Source: Enterococcus faecalis (lineage in GTDB: Bacteria; Bacillota; Bacilli; Lactobacillales; Enterococcaceae). Taken from it: 64,000 nucleotides of DNA. The DNA is taken from positions 2,596,001-2,660,000 of the forward strand of contig NZ_CP118962.1 in the NCBI RefSeq assembly GCF_029024925.1, read 5' to 3'. Made by a program: the position numbers and the translations under genes. The notes beneath the pieces were generated by a model that worked only from the letters and a program-made list of their open reading frames with translations, did not search any database and was not told the DNA's origin. Positions 8,072 through 16,704 of the stretch are shown here, one piece after another (the stretch's first letter is position 1; every line of letters starts with the position of its first letter).

Positions 8072-8115
8072 ATTGTAGCATAGCTGTATGTCACTGAGAT
8101 AATATGGATGTTACA
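8072..8115 (-). promoter_or_regulatory. salA promoter with a WalR-like box
   Basis: An extended -10 (TGC TACAAT; TACAAT at 8072-8077) has no recognisable -35. At the -35 position (8099-8115) sits TGTAAC-ATCCA-TATTAT, matching the WalR/VicR consensus TGTWAH-N5-TGTWAH at 11 of 12 positions. WalRK homologues activate PcsB-type hydrolases in other Firmicutes; control here is inferred. Confidence 0.5.
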
Positions 8116-8225
8116 GTAATATTTCAATTTTCTTCTTGTAAATGACAAAAAAAAGCTTCACTTTTTTCACAACTTTCTTCAAGGCTCCAGGGTAAGCTTC
8201 TCATCGTTTTGTTATTTAAAGAAAA

Positions 8226-8265
8226 TAAAAAAAGCGAAAAACGCTAACAAATGAGCATTTTTCGC
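8226..8265 (-). terminator. Terminator of mreCD
   Basis: GCGAAAAATGCTC and the near-complementary arm AGCGTTTTTCGC on the minus strand flank a 7-nt loop and are followed by a T-run, about 22 bp past the mreD stop. Confidence 0.8.
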
Positions 8266-8287
8266 AAACGAACAAAATTTTCAATTT

Positions 8288-8797
8288 TTATTTTACGGAA
8301 AACAGTTTTTTCAGCGGATAAGATAAAATAACATACCACACCATGTTCAATAGCAATGTAGGGCCCAACACACGTGTAATAAATAAAATCGGGCTGACAT
8401 CCGCTAAATGAAAGGCCACTTGAATCAGTACCGCAATCAGTTCATACAACGTGGTAAAAATAACGATCCCAAAAAAACCAGTTAGTAAATTTGTTTGAAT
8501 TACTTCTTTAAATGTATACATCAACATAACCGAAAGTGTCAGTGCGACTGTATAAATCCCGATAATGCCAATGTAGTAGCTATCGCAAATAAAGCCTAAA
8601 ATTAACGAAGTAATTAATAAATAACGTTTAGAAAAATTAGGAACGGCAAACATAAACGCAAGTAATAACAGATGAGAACTGGCGAAGTAAACATTACTTG
8701 TCCACGTTTCAAAAGACTTTGTTAAATGAGCATCAATTAACATTAAGAAAAACAAGAGAATAGGCGTGACGTATTTTAAATACTCTTTCCGAATCAT
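8288..8797 (-). CDS. mreD: Rod shape-determining protein MreD
   Basis: A 169-aa polytopic membrane protein with about five hydrophobic helices, little soluble sequence and the usual MreD length. It overlaps the mreC stop by 4 bp (ATGA-type coupling), the standard mreC-mreD arrangement. It is part of the peripheral peptidoglycan elongation complex with MreC, RodA and PBP2-type enzymes. No mreB is in the window, as expected for an ovococcus, which typically keeps MreC and MreD without MreB. Sequence conservation in MreD is low, so the call leans on topology and on the neighbour. Confidence 0.88.
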   Translation of the reverse strand: MIRKEYLKYVTPILLFFLMLIDAHLTKSFETWTSNVYFASSHLLLLAFMFAVPNFSKRYLLITSLILGFICDSYYIGIIGIYTVALTLSVMLMYTFKEVIQTNLLTGFFGIVIFTTLYELIAVLIQVAFHLADVSPILFITRVLGPTLLLNMVWYVILSYPLKKLFSVK

Positions 8798-9654
8798 TCG
8801 CTTTCCCCTGCCGATCTTTTCACGACCGTCACAACGGAGATCCCATAGACATCCGCATAAGGTTTCACATACACTTCACGATCTAAACCAAAACTATCTG
8901 GTTTCACTTTAATAACTGTCCCTACCGCTAAATCGGCTGGGGAATTACCACCTAAGCCAGAAGTCTGAACGACATCGCCTTCTTTCAGAGTGGCATCGCC
9001 AGTTAATTGTGACACAATTAATGCATTCGTCTTATTGTCGTAATTTTTAAGTAAACCAAATGATTCGCCATTTGCGGAAGTTACTCGCACAGGGAAATGG
9101 TTCGAGTTAACATTTTTAGACGTTAGTAGTTCCACTTTTGCAGTCGTTGCATTGACTTCAATAACACGCCCCACTAACCCTTTTTGCGCCATGACCGCCA
9201 TGCCCGCTTCAATGCCGTCATTGGTTCCTTTATCGATAATTAATAAGTCTTGCCAAGTATCCGGCGAACGCGTAATGACATTCGCAGTTACTTTTTCATA
9301 GTTGGCTAACGTTTCGTTCAGATTCAATTCTTGTTTTAAACTATCAATTTCGCGTTTATAGTTATTGTTTTGGACAGCTAATTCATTATAGCTATCAATT
9401 TTTTCTTTTAGACGTTCGTTTTCTTTAAACGTGTTAATTAAATTGCCCATTGAAGACAAGCCATTTTCCACCACACGAGCTGGAAAAGAAATCACACGGT
9501 CCACCATACTAACGCTATTATTGACGCCACCTTGAACGACATTGGTTTTGCCTTTTTCAGAACGTTGCGCAGCAGTTAAACTAATAATGGTTACTAAAAT
9601 AATGACTAAAATTAAGGTAATGATTATATTTTTATTTGGATTAAATTTTTTCAC
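8794..9654 (-). CDS. mreC: Rod shape-determining protein MreC
   Basis: 286 aa: a short cytoplasmic N-terminus, one transmembrane helix (about residues 9-28), a coiled coil (about 70-115, ENERLKEKIDSYNELAVQ...) and the extracellular beta-domain with the hallmark motif DKGTNDGIEAGMAV (about 157-170) and DVVQTSGLGG. The start is a GTG with GGGGTG upstream. It scaffolds peptidoglycan synthases at the ovococcal septum/periphery and is coupled to mreD. Confidence 0.95.
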   Translation of the reverse strand: MKKFNPNKNIIITLILVIILVTIISLTAAQRSEKGKTNVVQGGVNNSVSMVDRVISFPARVVENGLSSMGNLINTFKENERLKEKIDSYNELAVQNNNYKREIDSLKQELNLNETLANYEKVTANVITRSPDTWQDLLIIDKGTNDGIEAGMAVMAQKGLVGRVIEVNATTAKVELLTSKNVNSNHFPVRVTSANGESFGLLKNYDNKTNALIVSQLTGDATLKEGDVVQTSGLGGNSPADLAVGTVIKVKPDSFGLDREVYVKPYADVYGISVVTVVKRSAGESE

Positions 9655-9779
9655 AAAGACACCCCAGATATTCTTCAGACTGATAGTATTAATTTTACCA
9701 CTAATTGACTATAAACAAAAGAGTTGGCGATCGTCTTTAGCTTTTTTTATCATTTCTTTTTTAGGGCTTGTTTTCAACG

Positions 9780-9826
9780 AAAAAACCAACGAAAAGAAAG
9801 GAAGCTTCCTTGGTTTTCGTTGGTTT
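9780..9826 (-). terminator. Terminator of pnp
   Basis: A 13-bp perfect stem AAACCAACGAAAA / TTTTCGTTGGTTT on the minus strand with an 18-nt loop containing its own GGAAGCTTCC palindrome, then a T-run; 10 bp after the pnp stop. Confidence 0.85.
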
Positions 9827-9835
9827 AAAAAGAAA

Positions 9836-11950
9836 TTATTTTTCTTTGTTTTCTTCGTTTAATAATGCTTTTCTTGACACGTTGACACGGCCTTGTTTGT
9901 CAATTTCAGTTACTTTGACAAGGACTTCGTCGCCTAATTTCACGACATCTTCAACGTTGTTCACACGTTCGTTTGCTAATTGAGAAATATGGATCAAGCC
10001 ATCTTTGCCTTTAATTAGGTTAACAAACGCACCAAATTTTTCAATGCGGACAACTTTTGCTAAGTAAACTTGACCGACTTCGACTTCTTTGGTTAATTCT
10101 TCAATAATCTTGATGGCTTTTTTAATCATTTCAGCATCTGATGAAGCAATACTTACGTTACCGTCTTGATCGATATCAATCTTAACGCCGGTTTCATCAA
10201 TAATGCTGTTGATTGTTTCGCCACCTTTACCAATGACATCTTTAATTTTCGCTGGTTTAATTTGAATCATTTCAATTTTCGGTGCATATTGACTTAATTC
10301 TTCACGAGGAGCAGCAATCGTTGTTGTTAATTCTTCTAGAATTTCCATCCGTGCTTTCTTCGCTTGGTCTAATGCTTCCGTTAAAATTTGTTCTGTAATT
10401 CCTTGGATTTTGATGTCCATTTGTAAAGCAGTGATTCCGTCTTTCGTTCCCGCTACTTTAAAGTCCATATCGCCAAGGTGGTCTTCTAAACCTTGAATAT
10501 CTGTTAAGATTGTATAGTTTTCGCCATCACTAACAAGACCCATTGCAATACCTGCAACTGGCGCTTTAATTGGCACACCCGCATCCATTAATGCTAATGT
10601 TCCCGCGCAAATACTTGCTTGTGAAGAAGAACCATTTGATTCTAACACTTCTGCTACTAAGCGGATTGTGTAAGGGAAGTCTTCTTCTGATGGAATAATT
10701 TGTGCTAAGGCACGTTCACCTAACGCACCGTGACCGATTTCACGACGACCTGGTGAGCCCGCGCGTCCTGTTGAACCAACAGAGAATTGTGGGAAGTTAT
10801 AATGATGGATGAAACGTTTGCTATCTTGGACACCCAACCCATCGATAATTTGATGTTCCCCTAAAGGCGCTAATGTACAAACGGATAAAGCTTGTGTTTG
10901 ACCCCGAGTAAATAAGCCAGAACCATGCACACGTGGTAAAATACTTACTTCTGATGATAAATGACGAATTTCGTCTAATTTACGGCCATCCGGGCGAATC
11001 TTATCGATCGTAATTAACTCACGTACGACATCTTTTTCAAGATCTTCCGCAATTTGTTTCACTTCTTTTAGTAATTGCGCTTCTTCTTCGTGTTCCGCAA
11101 ATTTTTCAGCGTAAACTTCTTTGACTGTATCTTTTACTTTGTCAATTTCAACTTCACGTGCTAATTTTTCTTCCGTCATTACGGCTGTTTTCATTGTATT
11201 GTAGTATGCATCAAAAATTTCTTTTTTAAGATCAGCGTCCACTTGTAATAAGTCCACGTCCATTTTTGGTTTACCTACAGCGGCAACGATTTCTTCTTGG
11301 AACGCCACTAGTTCTTTAATGGCATCAAAACCGAAAAGTAAGGCACCTAACATATCTTCTTCTGATACTTCTTTAGCACCACTTTCAACCATGTTGATGG
11401 CTTCTTTTGTTCCAGCAACAGTTAATTCAATATCTGTTTGTTCCGCTTGTTCTACCGTTGGGTTTAAGACATATTCGCCATTAATACGACCAACGTCAAC
11501 ACCAGCAATTGGTCCATCAAACGGAATATCTGAAATTGCTAACGCTAAGGAAGACCCAAACATTGCAGCCATTTCTGGTGTACAATCTTGATCAACACTC
11601 ATAACGATGTTCGTGATTTGGACTTCGTTACGGAAGCCTTCTGAGAACATTGGACGAATGGGACGATCGATTAAACGAGCGGTTAATGTCGCACGTTCAC
11701 TTGGACGACCTTCACGTTTAATGAAGCCGCCAGGAATTTTTCCTACCGCATACATTTTTTCTTCATAGTTTACAGTTAATGGGAAAAAGTCTACATCTTT
11801 TGCTTCTTTAGAGGCAACAGCAGCACTTAAAACGACCGTATCGCCGTAACGTACTAAGACAGCTCCATTGGCTTGTTTGGCTAATTGGCCGATTTCTACT
11901 TCTAGTGGGCGGCCGCCCCAAGTTGTTTTAAAGACTTGTTTTTCTGTCAT
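9836..11950 (-). CDS. pnp: Polynucleotide phosphorylase
   Basis: 704 aa, full length. It has two RNase PH-like domains (about 1-230 and 310-540) separated by the helical domain, then a KH domain (about 553-612, with [15 protein letters not shown]) and an S1 domain (about 620-690, [18 protein letters not shown]...DGLIHISQL). Motifs such as FTRGQTQAL and [15 protein letters not shown] in the second PH domain mark the phosphorolytic active site. It performs 3'-5' phosphorolysis of RNA and tailing in the degradosome. The gene follows rpsO, the classic rpsO-pnp order, with a large leader hairpin between them. Confidence 0.98.
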   Translation of the reverse strand: MTEKQVFKTTWGGRPLEVEIGQLAKQANGAVLVRYGDTVVLSAAVASKEAKDVDFFPLTVNYEEKMYAVGKIPGGFIKREGRPSERATLTARLIDRPIRPMFSEGFRNEVQITNIVMSVDQDCTPEMAAMFGSSLALAISDIPFDGPIAGVDVGRINGEYVLNPTVEQAEQTDIELTVAGTKEAINMVESGAKEVSEEDMLGALLFGFDAIKELVAFQEEIVAAVGKPKMDVDLLQVDADLKKEIFDAYYNTMKTAVMTEEKLAREVEIDKVKDTVKEVYAEKFAEHEEEAQLLKEVKQIAEDLEKDVVRELITIDKIRPDGRKLDEIRHLSSEVSILPRVHGSGLFTRGQTQALSVCTLAPLGEHQIIDGLGVQDSKRFIHHYNFPQFSVGSTGRAGSPGRREIGHGALGERALAQIIPSEEDFPYTIRLVAEVLESNGSSSQASICAGTLALMDAGVPIKAPVAGIAMGLVSDGENYTILTDIQGLEDHLGDMDFKVAGTKDGITALQMDIKIQGITEQILTEALDQAKKARMEILEELTTTIAAPREELSQYAPKIEMIQIKPAKIKDVIGKGGETINSIIDETGVKIDIDQDGNVSIASSDAEMIKKAIKIIEELTKEVEVGQVYLAKVVRIEKFGAFVNLIKGKDGLIHISQLANERVNNVEDVVKLGDEVLVKVTEIDKQGRVNVSRKALLNEENKEK

Positions 11951-11971
11951 AATTCTTCTCCTTTACTCTTG

Positions 11972-12070
11972 CTCTTTGGAAAAGTCAGACGGCTACTAAA
12001 CAAATGAAAAAGTAACAAGTCGTTGCTGCTCTTTCATTTGGTTAGTAGTTCCTAAAAACTTTCCAAAGAG
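11972..12070 (-). promoter_or_regulatory. Long stem-loop in the pnp 5' leader
   Basis: Two nested complementary blocks: CTCTTTGGAAA (11972-11982) with TTTCCAAAGAG (12060-12070), and CTACTAAACAAATGAAA (from 11993) with TTTCATTTGGTTAGTAG (to 12048), one mismatch. The ~99-nt hairpin ends about 21 nt before the pnp start and has no T-run, so it is not a terminator. In E. coli a pnp leader hairpin is cut by RNase III for autoregulation; the same role here is inferred. Confidence 0.6.
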
Positions 12071-12094
12071 GACCTTCAATAGTGACAATAAGAT

Positions 12095-12125
12095 AAAAAG
12101 CGAGATTCTGATTGAACCTCGCTTT
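12095..12125 (-). terminator. Terminator between rpsO and pnp
   Basis: AAAGCGAG / CTCGCTTTTT stem with a 13-nt loop and T-run, 12 bp after the rpsO stop. It is short and may allow read-through into pnp. Confidence 0.75.
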
Positions 12126-12136
12126 ATACGTAATGA

Positions 12137-12406
12137 TTAACGACGTAATCCTAAACGTTGGATCAATTCGCGGTAACGTTGGATGTCAGTTTTACGTAAG
12201 TAAGCTAACAAGTTACGACGGTGACCGATTTTTTTCATTAAACCACGGTAAGAATGGTGATCTTTTTTGTGTGTACGCGCATGTTCGTTCAATTGGTTAA
12301 TGTCTTCAGTTAAGACAGCAATTTGTACTTCTGGAGAACCAGTATCTCCTTCATGACGTGCGTATTCTTTAATGATTTCGTTTTTTCTTTCTTGTGAAAT
12401 TGCCAT
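12137..12406 (-). CDS. rpsO: 30S ribosomal protein S15
   Basis: 89 aa, the standard S15 length, beginning [15 protein letters not shown] and carrying [11 protein letters not shown] and [21 protein letters not shown], which contact 16S rRNA helices 20-22. An ORF extension to 12532 includes leader sequence and no ribosome site; GAGGTGG precedes the ATG at 12406 by about 7 nt. S15 is a primary 16S rRNA binder and often represses its own mRNA. Confidence 0.98.
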   Translation of the reverse strand: MAISQERKNEIIKEYARHEGDTGSPEVQIAVLTEDINQLNEHARTHKKDHHSYRGLMKKIGHRRNLLAYLRKTDIQRYRELIQRLGLRR

Positions 12407-12497
12407 TTGTTCCACCTCTTTCTCTATTATTCGTCTGATCACTGAGTGAAGCGTTGGTGACTCGCTAAACCAAGTGATAGATGGTGTGTTTCCACAC
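12407..12497 (-). promoter_or_regulatory. rpsO mRNA leader, possible S15 autoregulatory structure
   Basis: A leader of about 90 nt from the predicted start site. It can form a GTGTGGAAACACAC hairpin and a longer one from TCACTTGGTTT...CACTCAGTGA, close to the ribosome site. S15 autoregulatory leaders exist in several bacterial groups; which structural class this belongs to is not determined. Confidence 0.4.
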
Positions 12498-12503
12498 AAG
12501 CTT

Positions 12504-12532
12504 ACTTTACAGGAAACACCGCTAAAATGCAA
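12504..12532 (-). promoter_or_regulatory. rpsO promoter
   Basis: TTGCAT (12527-12532), 17-bp spacer, TAAAGT (12504-12509) on the minus strand. Confidence 0.7.
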
Positions 12533-12685
12533 GCTTAATCTCTATTATTCGATAGTTTTTTTAAACAATCTAGCCCCTTTTTTGGTGATTTTGTGATACA
12601 CTAAATGGTGGTAAACAACTGATTATTTCAGCGCATGAATAAATAAAAGAAGAATTTTTTTATGTTTCAAAGGAGGAACCATTGA

Positions 12686-13249
12686 ATGATTACAATGAAA
12701 GATATTATTCGTGAAGGGAATCCCACACTTCGTGCTGTGGCAGAAGAAGTGCCTGTCCCTATCACTGAGGAAGACCGACAATTAGGCGAAGACATGTTGA
12801 CTTTCTTAAAAAATAGTCAAGATCCAGTCAAAGCCGAAGAATTACAATTACGTGGTGGCGTTGGTTTAGCTGCACCACAATTAGATATTTCTAAACGAAT
12901 TATTGCTGTCCATGTTCCTAGTAACGACCCAGAAAACGAAACGCCTTCATTAAGTACGGTAATGTACAACCCTAAAATTTTGAGCCATTCTGTGCAAGAT
13001 GTATGTTTAGGTGAAGGGGAAGGCTGCTTATCTGTCGATCGGGATGTACCTGGGTATGTCGTTCGCCATAACAAAATTACCGTCAGTTATTTTGACATGG
13101 CTGGCGAAAAACACAAAGTTCGTTTAAAAAACTACGAAGCGATTGTGGTTCAACATGAAATTGATCATATTAATGGCATCATGTTCTACGATCATATTAA
13201 CAAAGAAAATCCATTTGCTTTAAAAGAGGGCGTTTTAGTCATCGAATAA
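12686..13249 (+). CDS. def: Peptide deformylase
   Basis: 187 aa, a type 2 (Gram-positive) deformylase. The three metal/active-site motifs are present: GVGLAAPQ (58-65), EGCLS with ligand Cys114 (112-116) and QHEIDH with metal-binding histidines (156-161). Insertions between motifs 1 and 2 are typical of the Gram-positive class. It removes the formyl group from nascent N-terminal methionines. AGGAGG lies about 9 nt before the ATG at 12686; the second ATG three codons later is too distant. Confidence 0.97.
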   Translation: MITMKDIIREGNPTLRAVAEEVPVPITEEDRQLGEDMLTFLKNSQDPVKAEELQLRGGVGLAAPQLDISKRIIAVHVPSNDPENETPSLSTVMYNPKILSHSVQDVCLGEGEGCLSVDRDVPGYVVRHNKITVSYFDMAGEKHKVRLKNYEAIVVQHEIDHINGIMFYDHINKENPFALKEGVLVIE

Positions 13250-13256
13250 AGAAAAA

Positions 13257-13297
13257 ACTGGGCCGTTTGTTTTCAGACAAACGGCCCAGTTTTTTTT
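13257..13297 (+). terminator. Terminator of def
   Basis: A 14-bp perfect stem ACTGGGCCGTTTGT / ACAAACGGCCCAGT and eight T. The T-run abuts the stop of the convergent HAD gene. Confidence 0.95.
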
Positions 13298-14075
13298 AAA
13301 TGGCCTTCATTTCTTTTAAGGCTTTCCAAATCCCATCATTATCATTTGTATCTGTGACCATTGTGGCCACTTTTTGAATGGAAGGACTCGCGTTGCCCAT
13401 TGCGACGCCAATCCCTGCATGGCTTAACATTTCTCGGTCATTTTCGCCGTCCCCAAAGGCAATGATATTTTTTGCATCAATACCCACACGTTTAGCTAAA
13501 TACGTTAACGTAGCTGATTTTGAGCCATCTTTAGGCACAACATCTACGCTATGTTGATGCCAGCGAATAAAGCGAAATTCTGGGTATTCTTCTTCAAACG
13601 TACACTGATCTTCTGCGTCATAAAAAGCCAGCGCTTGGTAAATATCATTTTGACGATAAAAGTGTTCATCATAAGCAGGTGAATGAAAATGAAAAGAGTT
13701 CATCGCAATTTCCATTTTTTCAGCACGGTGCTGGTTGCTCTTCTTAATATCATCTAAGCCCACACAAGCAAATCCTAAGCCGCGTTGATCACTGTCTTGT
13801 GCCAAACGTTCCAACGCTTCAGCGTGCAATAAATTTTGATAATATTGCTCATGATCCACAAAAGCCGCGGCGCCATTACATAATACGTAATTGGTAAAAT
13901 CTAAATCCCAAATCACCTCTTGCGCCATATAACGACTTCTGCCAGTTGCCAGCGTAACTAAGTGTCCTTGCTCCCGCAATTTTGCTAGCGCTTCTCTCGT
14001 GCTATCCAATGCTTTCTTCTCCGAATTTAACAACGTCCCATCAATATCAAATGCAAAAAGTTTTCTTTCCATCAT
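13296..14075 (-). CDS. Cof-type HAD-superfamily phosphatase
   Basis: 259 aa, HAD-IIB (Cof) type. Motif I FDIDGTLL (about residues 9-16) holds the nucleophile Asp; motif II is LATGRS; motif III is the Lys in KDGSK; motif IV is FGDGENDREML. The C2 cap between motifs II and III is present. The family hydrolyses sugar phosphates, FMN or nucleotide phosphates; the substrate cannot be named from sequence. It starts 6 bp after the alkD-like gene, so the two are probably one transcript. Its stop overlaps the T-run of the def terminator. Confidence 0.9.
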   Translation of the reverse strand: MMERKLFAFDIDGTLLNSEKKALDSTREALAKLREQGHLVTLATGRSRYMAQEVIWDLDFTNYVLCNGAAAFVDHEQYYQNLLHAEALERLAQDSDQRGLGFACVGLDDIKKSNQHRAEKMEIAMNSFHFHSPAYDEHFYRQNDIYQALAFYDAEDQCTFEEEYPEFRFIRWHQHSVDVVPKDGSKSATLTYLAKRVGIDAKNIIAFGDGENDREMLSHAGIGVAMGNASPSIQKVATMVTDTNDNDGIWKALKEMKAI

Positions 14076-14081
14076 TTCTCC

Positions 14082-14735
14082 TTATTCGCTCGCTTTCGCT
14101 AAATATTTACTGCCTTCTCGTTGTGCTAAAGGACTCAACACTAATTCTTTCATCAATTCCTCGACCCATTGCGGATTCGTTTTACTATATTGGCGTAATG
14201 ACCAGCCAATCGCTTTTTGAATGAAGAACTCCTCTGTAGTTCTATCATAAATAATCGCCTTTTTCAACAGGTCCTGATTGGTCTTTTCTTTCAACATCAA
14301 CTGTAAATTCAGCGCAACACGCCGATTCCAGAAATTTTCAGCGCCATAAAAAAGGGCAAAAATCGTTGGCAATTCAGTCAGATGCAACGCCACCCACGAC
14401 CCAAAAAATTTTCGCCAAGCATCCACACTGTCCCACCACGCTTTTTGTGGAACATAGGCTTTAAACGCTACGACCTCTTCTAATGAAAATCTCCGAACAT
14501 TTTGAAGGGCTAAATCAATAGCGATATACTGATATTCTCGTTCTGTTTTTTGATAATAAGCCTCAATCTCTTGGCATAATTTTTCCTTTGGCCACGTATG
14601 ACTTTCTTTTAAAAGTTGTTTACTTAACGCTTGACGTTCTGGGGCGGGGATGCCTACAAAAACAAATTGGTGTTTCATATAAGCAGACATTTTTGCTGCT
14701 GTTTCTGGGTTCTTCTGAAATTGAAGTGTGTCCAT
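14082..14735 (-). CDS. DNA alkylation repair protein, AlkD family
   Basis: 217 aa, all-alpha, built of HEAT-like repeats. It shows the family's conserved stretches GIPAPERQALSKQL near the N-terminus, WWDSVDAWRKFFGSW in the middle (Trp and Asp of the active-site cleft) and FFIQKAIGWSLRQYSKTNP near the C-terminus. AlkD-type glycosylases excise bulky alkylated bases such as 3- and 7-alkylpurines without base flipping. Together with tag at the left edge this gives the window two separate alkyl-base glycosylases. It is upstream of and likely co-transcribed with the HAD phosphatase. Confidence 0.9.
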   Translation of the reverse strand: MDTLQFQKNPETAAKMSAYMKHQFVFVGIPAPERQALSKQLLKESHTWPKEKLCQEIEAYYQKTEREYQYIAIDLALQNVRRFSLEEVVAFKAYVPQKAWWDSVDAWRKFFGSWVALHLTELPTIFALFYGAENFWNRRVALNLQLMLKEKTNQDLLKKAIIYDRTTEEFFIQKAIGWSLRQYSKTNPQWVEELMKELVLSPLAQREGSKYLAKASE

Positions 14736-14758
14736 TCCTTCGCTCCTTATAATAAAAA

Positions 14759-14796
14759 AACTATACTAAAACAGTGTACCATGTTTTAGTATAGTT
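14759..14796 (-). terminator. Terminator of the formate/nitrite channel gene
   Basis: A 15-bp perfect stem AACTATACTAAAACA / TGTTTTAGTATAGTT with a T-run on the minus strand, 11 bp after the stop at 14807. Confidence 0.9.
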
Positions 14797-14806
14797 GGTT
14801 GGTCAA

Positions 14807-15610
14807 TTAATCAAAATACGTTAAGTTTTTGTTGTCTTTATCTAACCAGGCATAGCCGAGACCCATAATTAAGCCACCACCGATAAAGTTACCGATAAAG
14901 GCCCAGAACAGATTATGAACAACATTACCAGCTGTGAAAGCTTCAATTGCGCCGTTCGAAGCAAAGTAAGCTAAACTGAAGGCTGGGAAGTTGGCAATCA
15001 CGTGTTCAAAACCAAGGAACGCAAAGATAAAGATAATGAAAATAATGGCCGCGACTTTGCCGGCGTCATCTTTCATTCGCATACTCACTAATACGGCTGT
15101 ATTAACTACAATATTGGCGAACATAGCTTCAACTAAAATCTGTAGAGTGGTTTTTTCTAATTTTCCAGCAATCGACGTAAAGAAGAAACTATCTTTTGGT
15201 AAATCTTGGAACGGCACCGTAAGTGATACCAAGAAACCAAATAAGACGCCACCAATTAAATTGAATAAGATACAGGTAAATAAAATTTTTGCAGCTAAGG
15301 AAAAGTTGACTTTTTTACGATAGACCCCAACAGTCATGTACAACATATTCGAGGTACCAAGTTCGGCATTCATATATAAAATCATCACAAGTGACCAACT
15401 GAACATGAAGGCATAAAGCATTTTCCCTAAACCATGAGAAATTCCTTCTCCTTTAATTGCGATTGCAAAAGCAACGGCTGTTCCCAACGTTAAAAATAGA
15501 CAAGCAAGCATTGCACGAACAGCGTAGCGGGAAAAGCTGTTTGAGAATAAATTCACTTTCTTGTCGATGGATTTATCAATTTGTTCAAACAATGGTGAAC
15601 CAGACTTCAT
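14807..15610 (-). CDS. Formate/nitrite transporter family (FNT) channel
   Basis: 267 aa with six predicted membrane helices. FNT signature elements are present: AELGTSNMLYMTVGV after helix 2 (site of the omega loop), NIVVNTAVL in the middle and LGFEHVIANF before helix 5, with the His of the central pore. FNT proteins are pentameric channels for formate, nitrite or hydrosulfide. The local context (no pyruvate formate lyase or nitrite reductase) does not decide between substrates; formate is likely in a fermentative enterococcus, as inference. Confidence 0.92.
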   Translation of the reverse strand: MKSGSPLFEQIDKSIDKKVNLFSNSFSRYAVRAMLACLFLTLGTAVAFAIAIKGEGISHGLGKMLYAFMFSWSLVMILYMNAELGTSNMLYMTVGVYRKKVNFSLAAKILFTCILFNLIGGVLFGFLVSLTVPFQDLPKDSFFFTSIAGKLEKTTLQILVEAMFANIVVNTAVLVSMRMKDDAGKVAAIIFIIFIFAFLGFEHVIANFPAFSLAYFASNGAIEAFTAGNVVHNLFWAFIGNFIGGGLIMGLGYAWLDKDNKNLTYFD

Positions 15611-15721
15611 TGTAAACTCCCTTTCATTCCGTTTTCAACTTATATTTTCAAAACATCTCCCCTTATTCTAATGAGGAAAAGTGTTTTTGTCTACCTTTTT
15701 TTCATATTTCACTTTAAAACC

Positions 15722-15750
15722 TTGACGTTTCCTATCCTATTAAGTATACT
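15722..15750 (+). promoter_or_regulatory. rpsD promoter
   Basis: TTGACG (15722-15727), 17-bp spacer, TATACT (15745-15750); near-consensus sigma-A promoter about 185 bp before the rpsD start. Confidence 0.85.
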
Positions 15751-15757
15751 AGATTTT

Positions 15758-15933
15758 GTGTAAAATAATTGCAGCAGAAGAATAATAACTCGTCAACAGT
15801 TCATTGCCAAACTTGGTTCAACTGCGTAACCGCGGCTGCAAAGGCGAAGGTTGAAGAATGAACTGAACGAATATGAATTTTTCATCTAATTATTTTACTC
15901 CAAAAAAACATTTATTTATTGGAGGAATTTTTA
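15758..15933 (+). promoter_or_regulatory. rpsD leader, probable S4 autoregulatory RNA
   Basis: A leader of about 175 nt with complementary segments AGTTCATT / AATGAACT and GGTTCAACT / AGGTTGAA flanking a GC-rich core (CGTAACCGCGGCTGC), then the ribosome site. Firmicute rpsD mRNAs are known to carry an S4-binding leader that mimics 16S rRNA; this fits in position and size. The exact fold was not modelled. Confidence 0.6.
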
Positions 15934-16545
15934 ATGTCTCGTTATACTGGACCATCATGGAAAGTATCTCGTCGTCTAGGTATCTCTTTATCAGGTACTG
16001 GTAAAGAACTAGCTCGTCGCCCTTACAAACCAGGACAACACGGACCTAACAGCCGTGGTAAAGTTTCTGAATACGGAATGCAATTAACTGAAAAACAAAA
16101 ATTACGTCATATGTATGGCATGAACGAACGTCAATTCCGTACGTTGTTCATTAAAGCAAGCAAAATCAAAGAAGGTAAACACGGTGTTAACTTCATGGTT
16201 TTACTAGAACAACGCTTAGATAACGTTGTTTACCGTTTAGGTCTTGCAACTACTCGTCGTCAAGCACGTCAATTAGTTAACCATGGTCACATCACTGTAG
16301 ACGGCAAACGTGTTGATATTCCATCATACCACGTTGAAGTTGGTCAAGTGATCGGTGTTCGTGAAAAATCTCAAAACATCTCAACAATTAAAGAAGCGGT
16401 TGAAGCAACTGTTGGACGTCCAGCATTCGTAAGCTTTGACACTGAAAAATTAGAAGGTAGCTTCACTCGTTTACCAGAACGTGATGAACTTTACCCAGAA
16501 ATCGACGAAGCACTTGTCGTTGAATACTACAACCAAAAACTTTAA
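15934..16545 (+). CDS. rpsD: 30S ribosomal protein S4
   Basis: 203 aa beginning [16 protein letters not shown], as in Firmicute S4. It has the [10 protein letters not shown] stretch and an S4 RNA-binding domain (about 93-155, [28 protein letters not shown]). GGAGG lies 7-8 nt before the ATG at 15934; an in-frame extension from 15919 contains the ribosome site itself and is rejected. It is a primary assembly protein of the small subunit and controls its own synthesis in Bacillus. As in Bacillus it is monocistronic, away from the alpha operon. Confidence 0.98.
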   Translation: MSRYTGPSWKVSRRLGISLSGTGKELARRPYKPGQHGPNSRGKVSEYGMQLTEKQKLRHMYGMNERQFRTLFIKASKIKEGKHGVNFMVLLEQRLDNVVYRLGLATTRRQARQLVNHGHITVDGKRVDIPSYHVEVGQVIGVREKSQNISTIKEAVEATVGRPAFVSFDTEKLEGSFTRLPERDELYPEIDEALVVEYYNQKL

Positions 16546-16584
16546 GATTTCAAAAGGTCGAACTACGTTTCTTACCTTTTTTCA

Positions 16585-16614
16585 AAACCTTGCCTTTCTT
16601 GGCAAGGTTTTTTT
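16585..16614 (+). terminator. Terminator of rpsD
   Basis: A 10-bp perfect stem AAACCTTGCC / GGCAAGGTTT with a 6-nt loop and T-run. Confidence 0.9.
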
Positions 16615-16624
16615 CTTTGCCCTC

Positions 16625-16689
16625 TTTACAAAATGGTTCACTTCCGCTAAACTATTGTTAACCAAATAAAAATAATTGGTTAACAATAG
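16625..16689 (+). promoter_or_regulatory. bioY promoter with BirA operator
   Basis: Promoter TTTACA (16625-16630), 17 bp, TAAACT (16648-16653). From inside the -10 region runs a perfect 14-bp inverted repeat CTATTGTTAACCAA (16652-16665) / TTGGTTAACAATAG (16676-16689). The core TTGTTAACC-N14-GGTTAACAA matches the Firmicute BirA operator, so biotin-loaded BirA should block transcription. Confidence 0.9.
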
Positions 16690-16704
16690 AAAGTGAGGCT
16701 TCTT

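Noticed and set aside
11319-11591. 90-codon ORF antisense to pnp
   Set aside because: Shadow frame of pnp without a promoter or ribosome site; similar shadows over smc, ftsY, gshF and the WxL genes were also discarded.
12407-12532. N-terminal extension of S15 to 131 aa
   Set aside because: S15 is 89 aa; the extension is leader sequence with no ribosome site.
15919-15933. Upstream extension of rpsD (five extra residues)
   Set aside because: The extension contains the GGAGG ribosome site; S4 normally starts MSRYTGP.
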